This document shows positions 39,712 through 47,627 of a stretch of 64,000 nucleotides of DNA, piece by piece. Source of the DNA: Nocardia pneumoniae NBRC 100136 (GTDB lineage: Bacteria > Actinomycetota > Actinomycetes > Mycobacteriales > Mycobacteriaceae); contig NZ_BAGF01000006.1 of NCBI RefSeq assembly GCF_000308755.1, forward strand, positions 1 through 64,000. Reading direction: 5' to 3'. The notes under the pieces were generated by a model. It saw only the letters and a program-made list of their open reading frames with translations. It had not been told where the DNA came from and did no database searches. A program made the position numbers and the translations under genes. How positions within the stretch are numbered: position 1 is the stretch's first letter; every line of letters starts with the position of its first letter.

Positions 39712-41172
39712 GTGTTTGGTGGCAACGAGAACATCGGTGGGCTGGCTGCCCGGCGGCGGCGCAACAGATCGATCGGCGTCGCGGTCACGCTGGGAGTTCT
39801 GCTCGGGGTCGTGGTCGTGGCGCTTTTCACAGTGCGGCCGTGGACGGCCGAATTCCGGCACGGCAGGCTGACCATCGCCGCCCCGCCCGCGCCGGTCGAG
39901 CCGTCGCCACAGGTCGGCCCGGCACGCTCGAACGCCTCCGCGCCGAGTCCGGCCGGGATCGCCGCGGCGCTGGCCCCGGTGCTCGGCAATCCGGATCTCG
40001 GCGCGTTCGCCGGTCAGGTGACCGATGCCGACAGCGCCATGGTGCTGTGGAGCGGCGACGCGAACAAACCCATGATTCCCTCCTCCACCGCCAAGATCCT
40101 CACCACCGCGGCGGCCCTGCTCACGCTGCCCGCCGAGCACCGGGTGACCACCAAGGTGGTCGCCGGTTCGACGCCGAACGAATTGGTGCTGGTCGGCGGC
40201 GGCGATCCGACGCTCACCGCGCAGCCGGACGGCAAGGGCTATTACCCGAACGGGCCGCGCCTGTCCGATCTGGTGGCGCAGATCAAAGCTTCCGGCCGAC
40301 CGGTGGACACGATCGTCGTCGACACCTCCGCCTACACCGGTCCGACCATGGCTCAGGGCTGGGACCCGATCGACATCCCCGAGGGGTCGATCGCGCCGAT
40401 CGAGCCGGTGATGCTCGATGGCGGGCGCCTGCAACCGCTCGTCGAATACTCACCGCGCACCGCCACGCCCGCACTGGACGCGGGACGGCGCCTGGCCGCC
40501 GACCTAGGGCTCGATCCCGCTCTGGTCAGGATCGGTGCGGCGCCGCAGGGCGCCGCCGAGATCGCCAGCGTGCGGTCGGCGCCGCTGCGCGATCGGCTGC
40601 GCGACACGATGGTGTACTCCGACAATGTGCTCGCCGAGGCGATCGGACGGGAGATCGCGACGGCGACCGGCGGCGAGGCTTCCTTCAGCGGCGGGGTCGC
40701 CGCGGTGCGGGCGGCGCTGAGCACGGCCGGTTTCGATCTCACCGGCTTGGATATGCACGACAGCAGCGGGCTTTCGGTCGACGATCGGATTCCGGCCCGG
40801 CTGCTCGACCGAGTCGTGGCGACCGCGGCCAAGCCCAGCGGCGCGGCCGTGGTGCAACCGGCGGGCACCAAGGCCAAGCCGGAGAACGACCGGATCGCGG
40901 CGACCTTGGCGCCGATGCTCGACGATCTGCCGGTCGCGGGTGCAACCGGCTCGCTGACCAGCCGATACGTCACCAGGGACCGGCAAGGCGCCGGCTGGGT
41001 GCGGGCCAAGACCGGAACTCTGTCGGTGTCCAGCGCGTTGGTCGGATATGTGCTGGACGCCGATGGGCGGGTGCTGACCTTCGCTCTGATGTCGAACGAT
41101 CGACCACCGGAGGTGAGCAGGCCCGCGTTGGACGCGATCGCAGGCACGCTGCGAAACTGTGGATGCTCATGA
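39712..41172 (+). CDS. dac: D-alanyl-D-alanine carboxypeptidase/endopeptidase (PBP4, S13)
   Basis: 486 residues from GTG 39712 (AGGAGAG about 12 bases upstream; start uncertain). An N-terminal membrane anchor (residues about 22-44) follows RRRRNR. Active-site motifs of DacB: SSTAK (SxxK), YSDN (SxN) and AKTGTLS (KTG). A large insert with a VGGGDPTL stretch between the first two motifs is typical of class C PBPs. It trims or cleaves peptidoglycan cross-links outside the membrane. Equivalent to Rv3627c. Confidence 0.92.
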   Translation: MFGGNENIGGLAARRRRNRSIGVAVTLGVLLGVVVVALFTVRPWTAEFRHGRLTIAAPPAPVEPSPQVGPARSNASAPSPAGIAAALAPVLGNPDLGAFAGQVTDADSAMVLWSGDANKPMIPSSTAKILTTAAALLTLPAEHRVTTKVVAGSTPNELVLVGGGDPTLTAQPDGKGYYPNGPRLSDLVAQIKASGRPVDTIVVDTSAYTGPTMAQGWDPIDIPEGSIAPIEPVMLDGGRLQPLVEYSPRTATPALDAGRRLAADLGLDPALVRIGAAPQGAAEIASVRSAPLRDRLRDTMVYSDNVLAEAIGREIATATGGEASFSGGVAAVRAALSTAGFDLTGLDMHDSSGLSVDDRIPARLLDRVVATAAKPSGAAVVQPAGTKAKPENDRIAATLAPMLDDLPVAGATGSLTSRYVTRDRQGAGWVRAKTGTLSVSSALVGYVLDADGRVLTFALMSNDRPPEVSRPALDAIAGTLRNCGCS

Positions 41173-41185
41173 CGGGTGGTTGACC

Positions 41186-42280
41186 ATGACCCAGCAAGAT
41201 TCCGGCCCCGTGGGCGCGGTCGAGCGGCGGAAGGGTCGTACGGGTCTGTCCGGCGTTGTCGATTGGCGCTTGGCCGCGAAGACCGGTTCCGCCCTGGTGC
41301 CAGCGGGTCCGCGCACGTCGCGCTACTCGGCTGAGCAGGTCGTCGCGGAACTGGCCGACGCATCCGTCCGCGCCGAAGCGCCGGTGCGCGAGGTCAGCGG
41401 ATTGCTGGACGACCGCCCGGTGCCCGCCGCCAGGATCGTCGACCGGCCCGGCTGGATCACCGCCGCCGCCGACTCCATGGCCGAGCTCACCGGCACCGGC
41501 GGCGCACCCGCGGCGACCAGGCTGTTCGCGGGCAAGCCCGCCGGTGTGCAGGCGGGCGCGATGCTCGCGTTCCTGTCCACCGCGATCCTCGGCCAATACG
41601 ACCCGTTCACGGGGGCCGACGGCACCCTGCTGCTGGTCGCGCCGAACATCGTGGCGGTGGAGCGCGCGCTCGGGGTGTCGACGAGCGATTTCCGACTCTG
41701 GGTCTGCCTGCACGAGGTGACGCATCGAGTGCAGTTCTCCTCCGCGCCGTGGCTGACCGAATACATGCGCGCCAACGTCGAAGTGCTCGGCGAAGTCGGT
41801 GACGAGCCGCTGGCCGAGATGCTGTCCCGGCTGGTCGAGGAGGTGCGCGAACGTCGGCGCGGCGGTGTCCCCGACGACCCGGCCGCGCGTGGGGTGGTCG
41901 GCCTGCTGCGCGCCACCCAGGCGCCGCCGCAGCGCGAGGCGCTCGACCGCCTGCTCATGCTCGGCACCCTGCTGGAAGGGCACGCCGATCACGTCATGGA
42001 CGCGGTGGGTCCCGCGGTCGTTCCGTCGGTGCAGCAGATCCGCACCGCGTTCGATCAGCGCCGCAGGCGTCCGACCAACCCGCTGCAACGCCTGCTGCGC
42101 GCCCTGCTCGGCGTGGACGCGAAGGTCGCGCAGTATGTGCGCGGCAAGAAGTTCGTCGACGAGGTGGTCGGCAGCGTCGGCATGACCCGGTTCAACACGG
42201 TGTGGTCCGAGGCGGACGCCCTGCCGCGCACCGACGAGATCGAGAACCCGCAGCGGTGGATCGAACGGGTGCTGGGGTAG
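41186..42280 (+). CDS. zinc-dependent metalloprotease (Rv3626c-like, DUF2342)
   Basis: 364 residues from ATG 41186 (GGGTGG upstream; an in-frame ATG at 41159 overlaps dac). Zinc motif LHEVTHRVQF with a downstream LLEGHADHVMD stretch supplying further ligands. This actinobacterial family has been called both metalloprotease and F420-associated hydrolase; no substrate is certain. It follows dac by 13 bases, likely co-transcribed, and precedes tilS as in mycobacteria. Confidence 0.88.
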   Translation: MTQQDSGPVGAVERRKGRTGLSGVVDWRLAAKTGSALVPAGPRTSRYSAEQVVAELADASVRAEAPVREVSGLLDDRPVPAARIVDRPGWITAAADSMAELTGTGGAPAATRLFAGKPAGVQAGAMLAFLSTAILGQYDPFTGADGTLLLVAPNIVAVERALGVSTSDFRLWVCLHEVTHRVQFSSAPWLTEYMRANVEVLGEVGDEPLAEMLSRLVEEVRERRRGGVPDDPAARGVVGLLRATQAPPQREALDRLLMLGTLLEGHADHVMDAVGPAVVPSVQQIRTAFDQRRRRPTNPLQRLLRALLGVDAKVAQYVRGKKFVDEVVGSVGMTRFNTVWSEADALPRTDEIENPQRWIERVLG

Positions 42281-42327
42281 ATCGCTCGGAGATCCCGATC
42301 GGTACGCCGTGGCGGTAGGCTGCGCGC

Positions 42328-43413
42328 ATGGGGCGTGCGCCAGGAACCACACCCGGGCGCTCGGGTTCGGAGGCCGGGTCATCGGGTTCTGGGGGGCCGC
42401 CTGCGTCCGATGCCGCCAGGCGTCTGCCGGAGACCCCCGCCGTGCTCGCCGTCCGCAGGGCGATGCGGGAGTGGCTGAGTCGGTTCGGTCCAGGCGAGAC
42501 CGAGGAGCAGGCGGTCGCGGTGGCGCTGTCCGGCGGCGCGGATTCGCTGGCGCTCACCGCGGCGGCGGTGGTGGAGACGAACGCGGTCGACGCGCTGGTG
42601 GTCGATCACCGGTTGCAGCCAGGATCCGGTGCGGTCGCCGCCGAGGCGGCGGCACAGGCGCTCGCGCTCGGCTGTCGGTCCGCACGCGTGATCGCGGTCG
42701 AGGTCGGCACCGAGGGAGGGGTGGAGGCGGCGGCGCGCCGGGCTCGATACGCCGCACTGGACGCGGCGCGCAACGGTCTGCCGGTGCTGCTCGGCCACAC
42801 GCTCGACGATCAAGCCGAAACCGTGCTGCTCGGCCTCGCGCGCGGCTCCGGTGGGCGCTCGATTCAGGGCATGTCCGCGTGTGCCGAGCCGTGGGGGCGG
42901 CCGTTGCTCGGTGTGCGCAGGGAGACGACCCGGCAGCTGTGCGCGGATCTGGGGGTGACGCCGCACGACGACCCGCACAACGTCGCGCCGGAGTTCACCA
43001 GGGTTCGCCTGCGGACCGAGGTAATGCCGCTGCTGGAGGAGATTCTCGGCGGCGGGGTGGCCCCGGCGCTGGCCCGCACCGCCGAGCAGCTGCGGGAAGA
43101 CGGCGCGGTGCTCGACGCGCTCGCCACGGAACTGCTGCACACCGCGAGTGATGGGCAAACGCTCGTGATCGAGACGCTCGCCACTGCGCCCGCGGCCCTG
43201 CGGAAACGGGCAATTCGGGCATGGCTGCTGGCGGGCGGCGCGAAAGCCCTGACCAACAAGCATTTACAGGCCGTCGACGAGTTGGTGACCGCTTGGCGTG
43301 GCCAGGGCGGTGTCGCGGTCGGTGGAGGAACGCCCGGCAGCAGGTTGGTCGCCGGGCGCGAACATGGCAGGCTGACACTGCGGCTGGGCGAGGATGGCCA
43401 TCGGAGGCGATGA
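42328..43413 (+). CDS. tilS: tRNA(Ile)-lysidine synthetase
   Basis: 361 residues. PP-loop SGGADSLALT (about residues 70-79), then VDHRLQPGS and GHTLDDQAETVLLGLARGSGGRSIQGM, all diagnostic of TilS. It modifies C34 of tRNA-Ile so that it reads AUA, an essential step. The N-terminal 40 residues are low-complexity (Gly, Ser, Pro). TAGGCT lies exactly 6 bases before the ATG, suggesting a leaderless transcript. Equivalent to Rv3625c and followed by hpt, as in mycobacteria. Confidence 0.95.
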   Translation: MGRAPGTTPGRSGSEAGSSGSGGPPASDAARRLPETPAVLAVRRAMREWLSRFGPGETEEQAVAVALSGGADSLALTAAAVVETNAVDALVVDHRLQPGSGAVAAEAAAQALALGCRSARVIAVEVGTEGGVEAAARRARYAALDAARNGLPVLLGHTLDDQAETVLLGLARGSGGRSIQGMSACAEPWGRPLLGVRRETTRQLCADLGVTPHDDPHNVAPEFTRVRLRTEVMPLLEEILGGGVAPALARTAEQLREDGAVLDALATELLHTASDGQTLVIETLATAPAALRKRAIRAWLLAGGAKALTNKHLQAVDELVTAWRGQGGVAVGGGTPGSRLVAGREHGRLTLRLGEDGHRRR

Positions 43414-43467
43414 CGCAGACTCCACCGGCCCATCGGGCTTCACCACCACGGAAGGAATCCAGCTGAC

Positions 43468-44022
43468 GTGTACGGGGACGACATCGCGTCGGTACTGATC
43501 ACCGAGGAACAGATCGCCGCCAAGACCCAGGAGCTGGCCGAACTCATCGCCAAGCGCTATCCCGCCGATGCGCCCGAGGGCGATCTCCTGCTGGTCGGCG
43601 TGCTCAAGGGCGCGATCTTCTTCATGACCGACCTGGCCAAGGCGCTGCCGATCCCGACCCAGATGGAGTTCATGGCCGTCTCGTCCTATGGGTCGTCCAC
43701 CTCGTCCTCCGGCGTGGTGCGCATCATGAAGGACCTGGACAAGGACATCGCCGGTCGCAACGTCCTGATCGTCGAGGACATCATCGATTCCGGGCTCACC
43801 CTGTCCTGGCTCAAGCGCAACCTGTCCACCCGCAACCCCGCGTCGCTCGAGGTGGTCACCTTGCTACGCAAGCCCGACGCGCTACGCACGCACGTGGACG
43901 TCGCGCACGTCGGCTTCGACATCCCGAACGAATTCGTCGTCGGCTACGGTCTCGACTACGCGGAGCGCTACCGGGACCTGCCCTACATCGGCACGCTGGA
44001 CCCGAAGGTCTACGGGGGCTGA
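43468..44022 (+). CDS. hpt: hypoxanthine-guanine phosphoribosyltransferase
   Basis: 184 residues, GTG start. PRPP-binding motif [14 protein letters not shown] and the early [14 protein letters not shown] loop, followed by SSYGSST, are standard for HGPRT. It salvages hypoxanthine and guanine to IMP and GMP. It lies 54 bases after tilS and in mycobacteria the pair precedes ftsH. Here an accessory block of about 15 kb separates hpt from ftsH. Confidence 0.95.
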   Translation: MYGDDIASVLITEEQIAAKTQELAELIAKRYPADAPEGDLLLVGVLKGAIFFMTDLAKALPIPTQMEFMAVSSYGSSTSSSGVVRIMKDLDKDIAGRNVLIVEDIIDSGLTLSWLKRNLSTRNPASLEVVTLLRKPDALRTHVDVAHVGFDIPNEFVVGYGLDYAERYRDLPYIGTLDPKVYGG

Positions 44023-44025
44023 CCG

Positions 44026-44742
44026 CTACCTGGGCAGGATGCCGAAAATCGTTGCGGGGGAACCGGATCCGTCGCGATAGAGCGGGCCGCCCACCAGGAC
44101 CCATGCCCCTGAGGCGGGCAGCTCGGCGAGGTTGGCCAGACATTCCAGGCTGATCCGATGCTCGCCGTAGAGCAGCTTCGACACCGCGTAGGTGTCATCG
44201 GTGCCCACGTCCGGGCCGAATGTGTCGATGCCGAGCGCGCCGCGGTGGCCGAGCCTGCCGGTGCGCAACAGCCATTCCACCGTCTCCACCGCGAAACCCG
44301 GTTGGCGGCCCGCGGATTCGCCGGTACCGAGAAACTCCGGGGTACCCCACTTGGCGTCCCAGCCGGTCCAGACGATCACCGCTGCGCCGTCCGGAATCCG
44401 GCCGTGCTTCACCTCCCACTGGCGCAGGTCGTCGACCGTGATCGCGTAGTCGCGATCGTTGGCGCACCGCTGCCTGAGGTCGATCTTCACCGCGGGCAGC
44501 AGCAGGTCGTCCAGGTCCAGCTCGTCCGCGGCGAGCCCGTCGGCGTCGAAGTGGATCGGCGCGCCCCAGTGGGTTCCGGTGTGTTCACCCTGCTGGATGT
44601 AGCGCAGGTAGTAGCCGTCGTTCGCGATGGTGGCCACGATGTCGGTGCGGAATTCCGGATCGTCCGGGTACAGCGGCGTGGTGGCCGGGTCGTGCACGTG
44701 CGACAGACTCACCAACCGCCCCAGCGGCCGCGGTGCGGTCAT
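44026..44742 (-). CDS. cyclase-family (kynurenine formamidase-like) metal hydrolase
   Basis: 238 residues from ATG 44742. The PF04199 metal motif appears as GEHTGTHWGAPIHFDADG (about residues 50-67), with GIDTFGPD and AELPASGAWVLVGGPLY later, as in KynB/isatin-hydrolase-like enzymes. The usual HxGTHxDxPxH has Gly-Ala instead of Asp-Ala (W-G-A-P), a change next to the metal site. Its ATG overlaps the stop of the pseudokinase gene (ATGA), so it is the third gene of the kinase operon. Substrate unknown. Confidence 0.85.
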   Translation of the reverse strand: MTAPRPLGRLVSLSHVHDPATTPLYPDDPEFRTDIVATIANDGYYLRYIQQGEHTGTHWGAPIHFDADGLAADELDLDDLLLPAVKIDLRQRCANDRDYAITVDDLRQWEVKHGRIPDGAAVIVWTGWDAKWGTPEFLGTGESAGRQPGFAVETVEWLLRTGRLGHRGALGIDTFGPDVGTDDTYAVSKLLYGEHRISLECLANLAELPASGAWVLVGGPLYRDGSGSPATIFGILPR

Positions 44743-47627
44743 CGCGTTCTCTGCGGAATCGCCCTCGCCACGGCGAGCAGGTCGGACTCGAGGAGCCGGA
44801 ACAACCGGTAGGTCAGCACGAACGCCAGAATGCCACCCACGCTCAGTACGCGCACCGGAACGATCACCGAACCCAGGTCGGCGGCGTCGACGAAGGTCGC
44901 GCTCGCCACACCGAGCAGCGGAACCGACGCCGCGACGCCGAGATAGAAATTGCCGCGCTTGGCCAGGGCCCGCAGCTGGCGCTCGTCCCCGGGACCGATC
45001 CCGCCACGCACCAACAGCTGTGGATAGACCGAGCGCAGCGCGTAGACCATGATCGGGAAGAACGGATAGGCCAGCGCGATGGCCGCGCACACCACCTGCG
45101 CGGCGAAGAAATGCATGAAGGTCTTCGGCGGTAGATCCACACCGGAGAAGGCCAGTCCCAGCGGCCAGACGATGCCCGCGACCAGCCAGAAGCCGAACGG
45201 CACCCAGACCGCCCAGTCGCCCATCAGCAGCGTGTCGCGCCGCGCTTTCGCGAGCGTGCGCGCGGAGTACTCGCGACCGCGTCTGAGACGGTAGGCGAGA
45301 GTGAGCGGGCGCCGGGTGAGGAACAGCAGTAGCAGCGCGGCCACCGGAAACGCGATCAGGTTGTTGATCAATCCGACCGCGGCGAATTTCTCCTGGTCGG
45401 TCGCGGACATCCGGTCGATGATCAGCGTCTGGTTCAGCTGGATGTTGTAGAAGCTCGCCAGCACGTTCGGCACGCCGATGCACAGCGCCGCGATCGGAAG
45501 CAGCCAGCCGCGGGCCCGGTAGGCGAGGCTGTCCGGCGGGGGATCGACCAGGTCACGTGCGCGGGAGTCCAGGCACAGGTCGAGTTGACCAGCGAGTTCG
45601 GCGCCGCTGCGCCAGCGGCGCTTCGGGTCGGCGTGCAGGCATTCCAGCAGCACGCGGCGCAGTGCGGCCGGTGTCCCCTCCGGCACGCGCGACAGCGCCA
45701 CCGCTGAGACGCCGCGTCGGCGCACCGCGAGCATCCCCGCGTAGGTGTCCGCGGTGGTGTTGGAGTCGGTGAGCGGTGGGTCCTCGAACGGGGTCGCGCC
45801 CGTGAGCATCTCCCACAGCAGGACCCCGAGGGAATACACGTCGCTGCTGTCGCCAGGGGCGGGCGCGGCGGGATCGAGGTAGCGCGCCAACTGCTCGGGT
45901 GAGCGGTAGGCCAGCGAGTCCGCGGCGACGGCGGCGGTCGGCGCTCCGTTGGTGCGCGATCCCGACTCGCCGAGCGTGAAATCCGCGAGCTTCGGAATGC
46001 CCTCCGCCGTGAACAGGACGTTCGCCGGTTTGATGTCGTGGTGCAGCACGCCGTGGTGCGCGGCGTAATCCAGCGCGTCGGCCAGCCGCCTGCCCACCCA
46101 CGCCACGGTCTCCGGCCAGCTCAGCCGCGCGATCTCGTCCCGCACGCTCGAATCCGACGGCCGGATCTCGCCCTTGGCCTCCATGGCGCTGTCCACCGCG
46201 CGCAGCAGCAGCGCGCCGCCGTCGGCCACCGGACCACGCCGACGTTGCTCGAGCACGCCGACCGCGGTGCCGCCCGGCAGGTACTGCATGTAGACGAGGC
46301 GAGGGAGGGCCGTCCTGGCACCCGAAGGAATCGAGGGGGTCGCGTCGCGCGGAGATGTGGCCGCGATGCGGTCCGGCGAACCGACGAGCGTCGAGGATTC
46401 GGTCGATCGGTCGACGAGCGTCACCTCGGGGTGGTCGAGGACGGCGGTGCCTTCGGCCGATTCGGTGGATGTTTCGTCGGACGGTTCCGGGCCGTTGTGC
46501 CGTGGGTGCGGAGCATGGCGCGGCGTACCGGTCACAGCGTCCGGCTCGAGTGCGTGGGTGGTGGTGTCGAGGCCGGGCGGCGGCTCGGCCATGGTGGCAT
46601 TTTCGTCTGGCGCGTGTGGTGCGGTGACGGTCGCGTCTCCGGCTTGGTCGGCAGGGCCCATTGCGTCACGGGAGACGGGTTGCCCTGCGATTGTGGCGTC
46701 TGGATCGAAGGGCGCGGCGACAGTGGTTTCGAGATCAGGTGGCTGCTCGGCGATGGTGGCGTCTTCGTCGGGCACCCGTGGTGCGGCGACGGTCGCGTCT
46801 TGGGCTCGGTCGCCAGGGCCCGTTGCCTGAGGTGCGGCAGGTTGCCCGGCGATCGTGGCGTCCGGATCGAGGGGCACCGCGACAGTGGTGTCGAGGGCGG
46901 GCCGTGGTGCGGCGATGGCGGCGCTTGCGTCGGGTGCGACGGCGACCTTGTGCTCGCGGGCCGAGGGAGTGGGAACGGCCAGGGCATGTGCGCTGAGCAC
47001 TCGCTGGTCGAAGACGCGCACGATGTGCGCGTGGTCGAGCTGGGCCATCGTGTGCGGCGCGCCCGCCCGTCCGGCCGAGAACCGCACGGCGACAAGCCGC
47101 TGCATGGATCGCTGCCTGGCCAGGAAGACGCGGCCGAGCAGGCCTGCGCCCAGGTCGGTGAGCAGGTCGAAGTCATCGACCCGCAGGCCAGGGACGAGAT
47201 CGGCCAGCGCGGCGGCGGCTTCGCTCGACTCGGCCGTTTCGACCTCGGACGCGTCGAAGGCGGCGAAGGCGGCGAGGCGTTCGCGGACCTCGTCGGCCAG
47301 ATCCGGGTACTCGGCGAGAAAGTCCGGCAGCGGCAGCGGCGTGCGTCTGCGGCGCGCCAGAAACTCCTCGCAGACGAGTTCGACGAGTTCCGGGCTGGTG
47401 TCCACTTCGGGGAATTCCGCGCGGTACTCGGCTACTCGCTTGCCGAGTCCTTCGCGTTCCCAGCGCCGCCGCAGGTCGACCCGCACCAGATCGGTGAGCA
47501 CGGCCAGGCGCACCTGCGTGCCGTCGGGCACATAGTCGGAGATCCGCGGCGGCAACCGATCGCCTTGGAGACTGCGTTGCCATGCGGTGGCGAACCGCGC
47601 GACAGCGTCGGTGCGCGAGGAGGTCAC
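44739..47627 (-). CDS. membrane Ser/Thr kinase paralogue, probable pseudokinase with Thr-rich insert
   Basis: 962 residues. The N-terminal domain (1-145) matches its upstream paralogue. The kinase domain is split by an insert of about 230 residues (211-442) between the beta3/alphaC region (RVFDQR) and the LVYMQYLPGG hinge strand; the paralogue has about 10 residues there. The beta3 Lys is Arg (LVAVRF, Arg182), the HRD motif is HHD (530-531), and DFG is DFT (549-551). These changes point to weak or no catalysis. The insert holds two and a half 54-residue repeats rich in DATIA, DATVA and ETTVA. About six membrane spans follow (620-950). It overlaps both neighbours by 4 bases. Confidence 0.85.
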   Translation of the reverse strand: MTSSRTDAVARFATAWQRSLQGDRLPPRISDYVPDGTQVRLAVLTDLVRVDLRRRWEREGLGKRVAEYRAEFPEVDTSPELVELVCEEFLARRRRTPLPLPDFLAEYPDLADEVRERLAAFAAFDASEVETAESSEAAAALADLVPGLRVDDFDLLTDLGAGLLGRVFLARQRSMQRLVAVRFSAGRAGAPHTMAQLDHAHIVRVFDQRVLSAHALAVPTPSAREHKVAVAPDASAAIAAPRPALDTTVAVPLDPDATIAGQPAAPQATGPGDRAQDATVAAPRVPDEDATIAEQPPDLETTVAAPFDPDATIAGQPVSRDAMGPADQAGDATVTAPHAPDENATMAEPPPGLDTTTHALEPDAVTGTPRHAPHPRHNGPEPSDETSTESAEGTAVLDHPEVTLVDRSTESSTLVGSPDRIAATSPRDATPSIPSGARTALPRLVYMQYLPGGTAVGVLEQRRRGPVADGGALLLRAVDSAMEAKGEIRPSDSSVRDEIARLSWPETVAWVGRRLADALDYAAHHGVLHHDIKPANVLFTAEGIPKLADFTLGESGSRTNGAPTAAVAADSLAYRSPEQLARYLDPAAPAPGDSSDVYSLGVLLWEMLTGATPFEDPPLTDSNTTADTYAGMLAVRRRGVSAVALSRVPEGTPAALRRVLLECLHADPKRRWRSGAELAGQLDLCLDSRARDLVDPPPDSLAYRARGWLLPIAALCIGVPNVLASFYNIQLNQTLIIDRMSATDQEKFAAVGLINNLIAFPVAALLLLFLTRRPLTLAYRLRRGREYSARTLAKARRDTLLMGDWAVWVPFGFWLVAGIVWPLGLAFSGVDLPPKTFMHFFAAQVVCAAIALAYPFFPIMVYALRSVYPQLLVRGGIGPGDERQLRALAKRGNFYLGVAASVPLLGVASATFVDAADLGSVIVPVRVLSVGGILAFVLTYRLFRLLESDLLAVARAIPQRTR
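46569..46892 (-). repeat. 162-bp tandem repeat inside the pseudokinase gene
   Basis: Two adjacent 162-bp units (46892-46731 and 46730-46569), with the start of a third after them, encode residues 246-299 and 300-353. Unit landmarks are TTVA, DPDATIAGQP, DATV and ATIAEQPP or ATMAEPPP. The reading frame is kept, so the insert grew by in-frame duplication. Confidence 0.85.
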
